From contig KZ111143.1 of the NCBI GenBank assembly GCA_002077045.2, positions 251,568 to 315,567 on the forward strand: 64,000 nucleotides of DNA, given 5' to 3'. Positions within the stretch are counted from its first letter, which is position 1. Every line of letters begins with the position of its first letter. A program made the translations under genes and the position numbers. The notes beneath the pieces were generated by a model. That model ran no database searches. It saw only the letters and a list, made by a program, of their open reading frames with translations, and had not been told where the DNA came from. The DNA is from Rachicladosporium sp. CCFEE 5018 (Eukaryota > Ascomycota > Dothideomycetes > Cladosporiales > Cladosporiaceae). Below are positions 52,570 through 62,952 of the stretch, in pieces.

Positions 52570-53142
52570 ACTTCGCACCATTCTACGTTGGACGTTGCGC
52601 ACGACTCCTGGAAAAGCTTGGGCGGAGATTTGCGTTCACGTGAGCTCTTGTTCAGCATACATTGTTTTGGCGTGCCTACTAGAGTATACCCTGATGAACA
52701 CAGAAGTCGAAGTGCGTGTCATTTTCTTTTCTTCTATCTGACAGTACTGTAAGTCTGAGGTGACGATCAAGTCGGGTCGCCGTATGTGCCTTCCATTCAC
52801 TTCAGCGCGCGACCCGACAGCCAGGTCCCACCTGCAGCATCTTCAAATCTCTCGCTCCCAAGCAACACTCTTGCTTCACACCTCGTGTCTGTTAACAACA
52901 ACCATGTATGCAAGCGCACGTCTCACGCCTGCCAACGGCTGTGTTTACACACTGATGCCGACACTGCTTTACAATCTTATCTCAACCTGCTCTCTTCATT
53001 GCATCGTTCAGCACGCTCTGGTTTTGGCTGTTGGGAAGTGTCTGGTCACTGCTACATCTTTTCGTTCTTCGGTTTGCGAAGGCTATACACTCGCTCTGTT
53101 TCATCATCACACATCTGACCTCAAGCCTCGCAAGGCGGCACA
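52570..53142. promoter_or_regulatory. Intergenic, promoter of the 1642-aa gene, copy B
   Basis: Closely similar to 21523-22097. No gene is supported. Confidence 0.35.
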
Positions 53143-56100
53143 ATGCCTTACACCGATCCAGTCTCGAGTGTCAGTGGTCGGAACAGCAGAGCCAGCAATG
53201 TCTCCGCTGCGACTGGAGCCTCGAGATCACACCGTCCGCCTCCGATGGGCAGTGTTGGTGATACACTTGCCAATGCTGGTGTGCTGAGTATGCTCAAGAC
53301 CTCGACTGATACTGGAGACATTGGAGCTTTGTCGTTCAACAGCAGTCGCTTGCCAAGAATGCCGCATCGCGCGGGTCAGAGCAGACAGCACCCATCGAGA
53401 TTGTCCAGCTCGTCTCGTCACCCACCTGGCGGACCTGGCAATCACAACTACGCGCCATCGGTGCAGTCAAGAGTCAGCTCCAACAATCGCGAGTGGGACA
53501 CTGCCTCGAATGGCCGCCGCGGCTCAATGACCAGCATGCAAACCATGCCGACATTCATGTCTGATGCTCAAACGTCGATCATGAGCGGTGGTCGTCCACT
53601 TGGTCTTGGTCCGCTGCCTGGTAAAAGCCAGCGCGACAGCCGATCGCACTCACTTACCAACGATTCTGCTCGACAGCTTCCTCGACTGCGTTCTGCGACC
53701 AGCCTGAAGAGTCAGGAACACGAGCCGAGACAGCGATACGAGGGTCCACCGCCACCGATGCCAGAGATACGCGGGCCATTCGTTTACCCAACTCGGCTCA
53801 AGCGGCCTGGCTATCGATCGCCTTCGCCGGCATTGAGCGACAACTACCCTCATGGACAGTCGGTGCACCCAGCGCACGTTCATCATCGGCGACAACCCAT
53901 GCCAGCAGGACCTGCAATGCCCAATCTGCCGTCAATGGCACGCCCACCTCTGCAGACATACAACAGCGACTACGGACCAGACTACCCTGTCGACCATGGC
54001 TACCTCCATCCGCCTCCACCCAGAGGCATGTCAGTCTCGCCTGTCAACTATGAGCAGCCAGCTCCTCTCCCAGCGCACTACCACTACCGCCAGCCCGCGA
54101 TGCCGCCAGCTCATGCGCATCCGATGCATCAGCATGGCCAGCGCGGTATGCCAGCTCTGCCTCCTCACTCGATCTACGGTCCACCTCGCCCAATGTTCGC
54201 CCAACCGCGGTACGGCATGCCGCAGCATCCTCGTCGGGGTCCTGCCCCACCACCTCATGTGGCGCCAATGGCTGTAAACATGTTTCACAACGCTGCTCGC
54301 ATGGCGAGGCAGGTTCCCCAGCGTACTGATACCCCAATGCACGATCTCAGTCCGCCGTCGTCCGATCCTCCGTCCTCGGGCACTGCACCTTCAGCTTCGA
54401 GCCCCCCTACGCCGCGCGACACCAGCACTGTGCAGCTTGTCATCGATCCGGCCTTCATCGACCCTGCCTTGACTGACCTGCCGGAGTCGACAAGTGATCC
54501 AGTCATGCCCACCAAGTACTTTGAGTACGCCGACGGCCTGGAGCGAGTCGAAGACAGCGAGATTGAAGTACACCATCCCTCGGTGCCGCCTTCTGGATTC
54601 GTGCAGCGCGTACGTGCTATGCTAGAGTCTCGAGCCGCGGCCGAAGCAGCCGCCAGACGCGACGCTGATCGTGAGCACGAGAGCATCCATGTCGAGCGCA
54701 TGCAGATCGAAACTTATGACTTCGCGAACGCCAATGCCACGCGATTTACAGTCATTGAGGAATATCAGTCGCCGGTCGAGTTGCCGGCCTCGCCCATCAA
54801 GCTCGCTGAGCTGTCTGCTGGACCAAAATCGCCCGTGCAATCTCTGCGACGTCTGACGAGGGATCTGGTCAAGGCTGAGCTGGCGCCTTCGTCTACTGAG
54901 GTGCAAGGAAGCAGTCGATTGGATCCTGTGACGCCTTTGAAGGGACATCCGTCGCCTGCAAGACCTTGCGAGCAGACACCTGGCTACGACACGACTACCT
55001 TTGAGCCTTCGCAGGTCGAGGAAGGGACGCAGCAGACTGATCTGCCCTCATCGCCGCCAATGATCCAGCACAAAGGGTCCGTCGCGGAGTCGGTCGGGAC
55101 TTGTGGTACTGATGCTCAGTCGAAGGCTTCCGGCATGGACTACGCCCTCCACTACTCGCCGCCGTCTGAGACCGAGGGCACGGCGACCGATTTGGGCGAA
55201 ACCGAGACCGAGTCGCGTGACCCGTTCGCATTGCAAGCTGACACGATGACTGCTCAGCGGCAGGAAGCTAGAGCGGCCCTTCGGTCAATTCATACCGACA
55301 TGCCACTCGAGCCTGTCAGTCCCATGCTCACAGGAGAGAACGTCGACCGCTTTTCCGCCGTCAGCCCCATCCACACCGAGACCCTTGGCATCGATGCTAC
55401 GATTCAGCAAGCCAACGACAGAGACTCGCCCCCAAGCAAGAACGGTCTCAGGCCCGCTGCAGACGAGAACCAACCACCAACTCCACGCACTCCAAGGACG
55501 TACTCGAAGTCCGTTCAGCTGGCCGAGCCCAACGTGTCGCTAACCGAGACCAACAGTAATCGTCTCTCTCTCCCAGCAGATTTGAGCATGATCGGAGATA
55601 CTACCATCAACAGCGCTACTGACGCCATGACTGACATGGCCGTTCGCTTCTCTATGCCAGGTGCGACCATCACCATCGGTAAACCCCAGATCATCAACAT
55701 CTCAGCCAGTAGCACACCACTCAAAGATGAAGCATCGACATTGAAACCTGCATTGTATACAACCGATCGACCTCGCCGTGGCGGTTCGGTAGTTACTTTC
55801 GAAGACGAGGTAGCGCCACTGAAGGTGCAGAAGAAAGCGGAACAACATCGCCAGAGCCAGTCACTCGGTGCTATTGAACCCATCGCCCGCTCCAACGGCC
55901 TACACACGGCACCATCTTTCGACGAACAGCAAGTCGACCCAGACCGTAGCTCCCGCGATACTACAGCTAACATGCGCTTCTCCGGCATCAACTTCATTCG
56001 CAATAAGTACCCCAGCACCCATCTACCCGGCCTGAAAGAGGAGTCTCTCGAAGACATGAGCATCCACGACCACCACCGTCGCTCGACTGACATCGCCGCC

Positions 56101-58071
56101 GGCCTTCAGTTCCAGCTCCCAGCCCGCATCGCTGCCGTCAAAGCAATGCAAGAGCGACGTCAGCAAGAGGCCGAGGAAAAGCGTACGAGTCGCGATCGTA
56201 GCAGCCGTGCTCCGGAGCCTGGAAGACCCTTGGGAGAGATTCGCGATCTGCCGAGTCTGAACTTCAGCCGCATGAACCTCATCGATAAGCTCAACGATGC
56301 CTTGCAGGTGCATCCCACGAAGTCTCTGGATGTTGTACGGCGCAGAGACTTCTCGGGAATCTGCTGTCCTAGTCCACAAAGGCCGGTGAGCGGGGAGAAT
56401 ATGTGGGATCGATATGCGAGCTTCTTCAACAAGCCCGAGGACTTCCCGGCGGAGGTTGAAGATGAGGAGGGGAGTGAGAAGAGCGACCCAGAGGTTGATG
56501 GTGGCGATGAGGACGGTGTGGAGTCGAAGCGTGGCAGTGAGACCCTGAGTGAGGATGACGCTGCTGGGCGGCCGCTGTCGCCACAAGAGCACATGCTGCA
56601 AGTCGTCACTCAGGTCAATCGGCTCTCCATTCCCTCGTGCAACGGGCTTAGCGAGAGGCTGTCTGAGCTGTTGCCCAGTCTGCGGAACCTGCATCTCGAC
56701 AGTGTTCTGGCGAACGACCGCGAGGTGGCACACACGATCGATGACATCCATCAGCTCGGCCACATCCCCGGTCCACGACCAGACACTGTGTTATCGACCC
56801 GCACTTCTGCTGGCTTCCGCACTTTAGCTGAACGGGCTGAGGAGATCGTGCTGCATGGTACGCACGACTCGATCATACCTGGACGAGCACTCGCACTCAA
56901 CAAAGAGCTGCCTGCTTTGCCAGGGTCGATGTCGACTGACCGTGTTGCGTCGCCACTGTCACTGAATAGCAAAGCGTCGTATCTCTCGGGCTCTATCTCC
57001 GCGCCATCTGGACTCGCGAAAGGCCTCGAGCGGCCAGCGTCTGCAATGGTCCGTACTCGGACCCCGTTGACCGAGGATGAAGTTCAGAAGCTACTCCCAC
57101 CCGAGATGAATCCTATCGCGAAGGGGTCTCGTCGCTCTCTGCTAGTCTCTTCGCTCAGCAGCCGACCTTGGAACCTCGACGAGAACTACCCTTGGTCCGA
57201 AGGTAGCCCCGCTATCGATCTCACTGCGCCTGACAAGGTGCATCACCGCGAGACACTCGCCAGCGAGCTCGCCCGTCATCGTGGTACGAAGTCTCTGGAC
57301 GTTACCCGGACCAGCAACAACCTGCTCGACAGCACCAACTCTGGCATAGACATAGGCTTTATCATCACTAATCTCGATCCCTCAGCATCCATCAACACTG
57401 AGCAGCTCACCGGAGTCTCCACAACCCACGCCCACAAGAACTCCAAACGCTGCATCTTCGGCTCGCTCAAGCACAAGATTGGTCTTGCTCGCACTACTAT
57501 CGATGACACGACGAAGACCGTCAGCACTCCAACGGCCACGCGCACAACCGACGAACCGACGACCCACAACCCAGGTGATCGCTACCCGACTACAGCCTTG
57601 ACTGCACCCCTCGGCTTCAACCTGGACGAAGTCCGCTCTTACTTCTCTGACGATAGCGCCGAGAGCCATCGCGGAAAGAACAGTCACCGCAAAACTCCCA
57701 AAGGGCGCCGCTGGACTGGTCTCAAGAGCCGCAACAAACACGACCACCCCGCGCCGGGTGACCCACAGCGCAGTCAGTCCCTCAACGCCGCCAATAGCGA
57801 CGACGCCACACTCCAGACACTGTCCTACTCAGCTGGCTCCTTCAACGAGCATCGCCTCCTCGGTCTCGGCGAGAGCAGCGGTGTCTATGCATTCGAAGGT
57901 GTGGGTATGGGCAAGACGGAATTTAGGATTAAGCGCTTTGGGGAGAAATTGAGGGTCTTGTTTGCGAAGGGTGGGGAGTTGATTCGGAGTCTGAGTGTGA
58001 GGAGCCAGAGGAAGAAAGGACCCGGGGGGAGGGATGAGTGGCTGGAGGATTCGCTGTATTCTGGTGTGTGA
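53143..58071 (+). CDS. Uncharacterised 1642-aa low-complexity protein, copy B
   Basis: Same length and layout as copy A: Ser/Arg-rich start, Pro/His/Met-rich part, SP/TP-rich body and basic C-terminus. Substitutions are scattered, with one dense cluster at about 56480-56550. There the acidic stretch reads KSDPEVDGGDEDG in place of KGEDFEAEAEKEG. The acidic character is kept although the sequence is not, which argues for selection on charge in this segment. The two ordered-looking blocks are well conserved. No function can be assigned. Confidence 0.8.
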   Translation: MPYTDPVSSVSGRNSRASNVSAATGASRSHRPPPMGSVGDTLANAGVLSMLKTSTDTGDIGALSFNSSRLPRMPHRAGQSRQHPSRLSSSSRHPPGGPGNHNYAPSVQSRVSSNNREWDTASNGRRGSMTSMQTMPTFMSDAQTSIMSGGRPLGLGPLPGKSQRDSRSHSLTNDSARQLPRLRSATSLKSQEHEPRQRYEGPPPPMPEIRGPFVYPTRLKRPGYRSPSPALSDNYPHGQSVHPAHVHHRRQPMPAGPAMPNLPSMARPPLQTYNSDYGPDYPVDHGYLHPPPPRGMSVSPVNYEQPAPLPAHYHYRQPAMPPAHAHPMHQHGQRGMPALPPHSIYGPPRPMFAQPRYGMPQHPRRGPAPPPHVAPMAVNMFHNAARMARQVPQRTDTPMHDLSPPSSDPPSSGTAPSASSPPTPRDTSTVQLVIDPAFIDPALTDLPESTSDPVMPTKYFEYADGLERVEDSEIEVHHPSVPPSGFVQRVRAMLESRAAAEAAARRDADREHESIHVERMQIETYDFANANATRFTVIEEYQSPVELPASPIKLAELSAGPKSPVQSLRRLTRDLVKAELAPSSTEVQGSSRLDPVTPLKGHPSPARPCEQTPGYDTTTFEPSQVEEGTQQTDLPSSPPMIQHKGSVAESVGTCGTDAQSKASGMDYALHYSPPSETEGTATDLGETETESRDPFALQADTMTAQRQEARAALRSIHTDMPLEPVSPMLTGENVDRFSAVSPIHTETLGIDATIQQANDRDSPPSKNGLRPAADENQPPTPRTPRTYSKSVQLAEPNVSLTETNSNRLSLPADLSMIGDTTINSATDAMTDMAVRFSMPGATITIGKPQIINISASSTPLKDEASTLKPALYTTDRPRRGGSVVTFEDEVAPLKVQKKAEQHRQSQSLGAIEPIARSNGLHTAPSFDEQQVDPDRSSRDTTANMRFSGINFIRNKYPSTHLPGLKEESLEDMSIHDHHRRSTDIAAGLQFQLPARIAAVKAMQERRQQEAEEKRTSRDRSSRAPEPGRPLGEIRDLPSLNFSRMNLIDKLNDALQVHPTKSLDVVRRRDFSGICCPSPQRPVSGENMWDRYASFFNKPEDFPAEVEDEEGSEKSDPEVDGGDEDGVESKRGSETLSEDDAAGRPLSPQEHMLQVVTQVNRLSIPSCNGLSERLSELLPSLRNLHLDSVLANDREVAHTIDDIHQLGHIPGPRPDTVLSTRTSAGFRTLAERAEEIVLHGTHDSIIPGRALALNKELPALPGSMSTDRVASPLSLNSKASYLSGSISAPSGLAKGLERPASAMVRTRTPLTEDEVQKLLPPEMNPIAKGSRRSLLVSSLSSRPWNLDENYPWSEGSPAIDLTAPDKVHHRETLASELARHRGTKSLDVTRTSNNLLDSTNSGIDIGFIITNLDPSASINTEQLTGVSTTHAHKNSKRCIFGSLKHKIGLARTTIDDTTKTVSTPTATRTTDEPTTHNPGDRYPTTALTAPLGFNLDEVRSYFSDDSAESHRGKNSHRKTPKGRRWTGLKSRNKHDHPAPGDPQRSQSLNAANSDDATLQTLSYSAGSFNEHRLLGLGESSGVYAFEGVGMGKTEFRIKRFGEKLRVLFAKGGELIRSLSVRSQRKKGPGGRDEWLEDSLYSGV

Positions 58072-58359
58072 GACCTGTGAGTGCTGGGTCTGCCGGAGAC
58101 TGGGTTGAATGAGTTGCTGACCGAGAGGCAGAGCCGGTGCATTTGTTTGTTTGACCTTAGCGGTGCATGGCGGTGATCAGAGCATTGATTATGGTCGAGG
58201 CTGGAATTGCGCTTGGAGTATGGTGGGCGGAAGTAATTGGACTTGACGAAAGAGCAGTATCGCGACTTTTGCAGTACCATCTAGACGCATTGGCATATCG
58301 TACATGTAATGGACAAATGTATCACAAAGCTTCTTGACGGTAGAGGTTTGATACCAGTC

Positions 58360-61300
58360 CTATGCCTTCTTCCTCAGCAGTACGATATGATCCCCAGCTT
58401 TCACCACTTCGCCAGGTTGGACCAGCACCTTTTCGACCTTCGCTCCGTCTAGGTCGTCAGGCACATCGACATTGATCTCTAGCTTCATCGCCTCGAGTAT
58501 GGCGAGCGTCTGCTTGGCCTTGACTTCGTCTCCCTCCTTCACCTGTACCTTCCATACATTGCTTGCAGTCGGCGCTTCCACTGACGCGATGGTAGGATCT
58601 GCGTTCAGGTCAGTACAGATCGGCTTTTGCGTTGGGTCAGAACGCGTACCCTCAAGCAGCTGATCCAAAGTCCCCTCGTCAACCTTCGTCTTCGCCTTCT
58701 CCTCCCGCCACCTCGCTAGACTCTCATTCTCCTCCCTCGTCATATCATCCTGTGCCTCCGCTTGTCTCTGTCTGATCCCCTTGACCTCCTCAGCAGTGTC
58801 CCTCAACAACTGGTTATGCTCCGCCATATCGAACAAAGCATCCTCCCACTTCCACTCATAACGTCCGGACCTAAACAGCAGGAGTTGCTTGTTGATCTCC
58901 TCCTCGCTGACCCTCTCGAACTGTATCAAGTCGAATTCACGGAATAGCCAAGGCCGCTCGGGCGTAAAGCCGTTCTTCCAGCCGAAGGCATCGAAACACG
59001 GGACTGTTTGACCAAGCATCATGTACCCTCCTGGACTGTCGCTGGGGTATATGGAGAGGCAGCTACCGCCCCAACCAGCTGTTCCCTCTGGGGTAAATGT
59101 CCGGCTTGGATTCGCCTTAGGCGAGCTCATGCGGTGGCGCGGATCCACTGGAAGCGAAACAGTATTGCCCGAGAAGAAACCCATGATGACGGCGATGAAA
59201 GTTCCGGAGAGGAAGTTCGAGCGCAGCTGGTCGGGCGTGAATGCGTTGTTCTTGGCAACGAAGTCGAGGTTTGAGGGAAGGTATGGTGCGTGAGGTCGTG
59301 TCGAGGACATGTAGCGTTCTGTCGCTTCGTCCTGCACGCGAGACTCGAAAGATAGCGGAAGTGTGATGCGGCGGCAGGGGATCTTCTGTTTCGAAAGGTC
59401 GCCAATCTTGTTCTCGAGGTCTTGCAGGTGTGAGATCAACCGGGTGCGATCGAGAGCTAGACCATTGTAGAAGAGCGTGATGGAGGTGCAACCGCTGACT
59501 GTGTTTGTGAGGTTATCTTTGAGCCACTTAGGGGCTTCGGAGCCGTGTAGAGCAGTCTCGAGGGCTGTTGTGCGACAGCGATGGTTGATGTCGAACTCTT
59601 CGTTGCCGTACTCTACGATCATGTGATCATCACCTGCTTGGCGATAGCGTACCAGTGGCTGTGAGCCCTCTGCTTTGCGCTCCCACAGAATTGATTGCTC
59701 ATCGTTGTTCGTGAGCTCGGTTCGGCCACCTAGTGGCTGGATATTGGCGAAGTCACCAGTACTAATGGCTTTCTCCAGTGCCGACAGGTACTCTTCGACA
59801 CCCTTACGCACGAGTAGAGCGGTCTCCAAACTTACACTCCGATACTTAACCGTATCACCGGCCTTGACCTGTCCCATCTTCCAGAACTCCCCTCGGATGA
59901 TTGTGTTGACACTCACGAAGCCACCGAAGTTCGGGCAATCCACAGGGAAGATACATGGGTCATCACCCGTGAAGTTCAAACCACCGAGCGGGTAGCCATA
60001 TTCGATGAGATTGCTGGGGTGGGACCCACCTTCGCCACCGTCCTTGCGTGCCCATTGCGGCACAGGGCCGATGAGACGGATGGCACTGCGACTCGCGTTG
60101 TGTGAGACCTTCCAGTCGGTGGAGTAGAGCATGTCGATGTCTTCAGAGGTCAGATACCCTACGTCGTGTGGGCCAGGCATAGCGAGGATGGTCCAGTGAG
60201 ATGGGTACACCGGACGTAGACTTTCTGGCACTGCAGGATGGCCACCAAGACTCTTCGATGGCTCCTTCACAATCGCTAGTAAATCACCTGGTGCAAGTTG
60301 GCGGCCTTGGTAGCCTCCAATGCCTACGATCGGTGAAGTAGACTTGCTCTCGAAGTAGTCGGCAACTGCTGGAAAGCCACCGTACACTGCTAAGTAGGCA
60401 CGACAACCCCCGCCAGTAGACTTGCCGATCTTGAGCTTCTGGCCGGCTTTGATGTGTTTCCTGGTCCACATCGGGAATACATCGCCGTCTAGTGTCGTTT
60501 CCATGGGTGCGCCAGTGAGCGCGATCACAGCAGGTCCCAGGAAACGCAGCTCTGGACCGCTGAGAGTGATTTCCAAGCCTTCCTTGCCTCGATCATTACC
60601 GACGAGCATATTGGCTATGCTCAGTGCCACTGGATCCATCGCACCGCTGTGAGGGATGCCTTTGCCAACGGCAGGCCGACCAGGCAAGTCCTGCATCAAC
60701 GTGTACGCACCAGCTGAGATGACGTCGATTGCAGCAGGCTGGAAGACGAAGTCCTCGAGGAAGCTCGTGAGTGTATGTCCTAACGTAAATCTGTCGTCAC
60801 GAAGGACTGCTGCGAGAAAGTCCAGATTGGTCGGCGGACCCGAAATCGTGGACCTCGTAAGCATCATGTCCATGCCCTTGATGGCGGCTGTGCGAGTCCT
60901 GGCATGTAGCATGACTTTCGCAATGAGGGGATCGTAGTTCGAGGTGATGGTCGATCCAGTGAAAACCCAAGTATCAATACGAGAGTTGTCGAGTTCCGCC
61001 CACTCGACTTTCTGCAGAAGGCCAGGAGAGGGTGCATAGTCGCGAACAGGGTTCTCTGCATAGACTCTTGCCTCGATCGCAGCACCAGTGGGCTTCGACG
61101 GTTGTAGCCCCTGTAGTTGGTCTGCAGAGAATCCTCCACGCCCAGCCAACTGAGCATCTGCTTGCCGGAGCATCAGCTCAACAAGATCGACATCGTAACA
61201 GAGCTCCGTAATGCCGTGCTCGACTTGCAGTCGTGTGTTCATCTCCAGAAAGAAGAAGTCACCACTCTTGTCGTCGACCAGATACTCCACGGTGCCAGCT

Positions 61301-62312
61301 GAGCCGTACTTGATCGACTTTGCTAGCTTGACAGCGGCATCGCCAAGTTTCTCACGCATGCCGGGATGGGCCTCGACGAAAGGTGACGGCGCCTCTTCTA
61401 TCACCTTTTGGTGCCTTCGTTGGATGCTGCATTCGCGTTCGCCGAAGTGTATCGCTTCCCCTTGCCCATTGCCGAACACCTGCACTTCAATATGGTGACT
61501 TGCAGGGTAGTACCGTTCGATGAAGACGCCAGCATTCTTGAACAGGGCTTCACCGCGCGACTTGACCATCGTAAAGCCTTTCTTGACTTCCTCTGCAGTG
61601 TTGCAAGTCACAAGACCCATTCCGCCGCCACCGCCCGTTGCTACAACCAATTAGCATGGTCCTTCTTGGGTCATCGAGAGAACGTGCCTTTCAACATCAC
61701 GGGGTACCCCAGCTTCTCGCTCTGGGTGACAGCATCTTCCTCGCTATCGACAAGACCCTTCGTGCCGGGCACGATAGGCACACCTGCTTTTTCCGCAAGA
61801 TCTCGAGCGACTGTCATGTGTGAGTAGCTTGTTCATCTGATGGACAGAAAATAGAGTACCGTGCTTGATGCCGAATGCCTACAATATGATCAGTTACAGT
61901 CCGCGACCATTGCCGCCTCAAGTCGTACCTCAATCGCCTCGGGCCCAGGTCCAACCCACACCATGCCAGCGTCGCCCACCGACCTAGCGAAGTCGGCGTT
62001 CTCTGACAGAAATCCATAGCCTGGGATTATCGCATCGACATGCTGCTCCTTAGCTATCTTGATAATGGCAGCTCCATCGGTATAGCCTGAGGTTTTCGTT
62101 CCAGGTAATAATACCGCCTCGTCTGCGTGTGACACGTGCAGCGAAGCAACATCGGCGGCAGTGTAGATCGACACGGTCCTGATGTTCAGACGCTTCGCAG
62201 TGCGAATAATACGGACCTTGTCAAGTTAGTAGGTTGTGAGCCTGAGCGCCGGAGGAGGACGTACAGCGATTTCACCTCGATTGGCGATCAGCAAAGTCTT
62301 GATCTTCTCCAT
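58360..62312 (-). CDS. Urea-carboxylase-like biotin enzyme (BC-AHS2-AHS1-BCCP), copy B
   Basis: 1252 aa from exons 62312-62265, 62216-61929, 61878-61860 (19 nt), 61810-61688 and 61640-58360. All intron borders match copy A, including the GC donor. I count about 16 residue differences from copy A. All lie in the AHS2, AHS1 and biotinyl parts (for example GQKLK for GQNLK, LALDRTRL for LSLDRKQL). The biotin carboxylase domain is identical in both. The biotin site EAMKLEI is kept. No inactivating change is seen. Confidence 0.88.
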
Positions 62313-62952
62313 CTTTGGAACCGGAATGACCACAGTTGCGATCTAGGAAAACAAAGGAAGAAAAGGGTATTTGAACCGGATGAGTGTCTATTGGTAACAA
62401 GGGCATATCATATCACCCCGCTTCATGAGAGGTCTTGCTAGCATCGCCTTCTACCTTGAGCTCTACGCGTCATTCTGACTGTGCTATTGGCTACGCGACG
62501 ATAGCAAGACGAGACATGAGAAGTGAGCATAGGAGATACTTGAAAGAAACTGAGAGACTCGCATCGTCGGCAATTGCTCTTCGTCCGTAGCAGACGCGTT
62601 TCGCGTGGTGATATCGCGCTGTAGCTTTGCTCCCGCGAGTGCTGCGGTATCGACTTGTCAACCAGTAGAAGTGCGCTATCAACAATGGGACTAACATCGG
62701 CGTATTGAACGCTACACAGATCGCGCCTGCCCGCATCTTAGTATCTGATGTGATGCGAAGACGGGTACAGGACATCGAGAGACTGCCAGTGTGGACTACT
62801 CCCAGCGATGACGACATGGCTGTCGCGTGTCCCACGCGTGTGAAAGTGATTGTACCGGATGCGACAGTATTGGGCATAGATCTTATACCGCCAGGCCGTC
62901 TAAACTGACCGAGTACCACGGCTGCAGACAGGGGTCGTGTGTCAATTATGAG
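62313..62952. promoter_or_regulatory. Divergent promoter with three MluI cell-cycle boxes, copy B
   Basis: Apparently identical to 31268-31907. ACGCGT at 62465-62470, 62594-62599 and 62834-62839. Confidence 0.55.
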
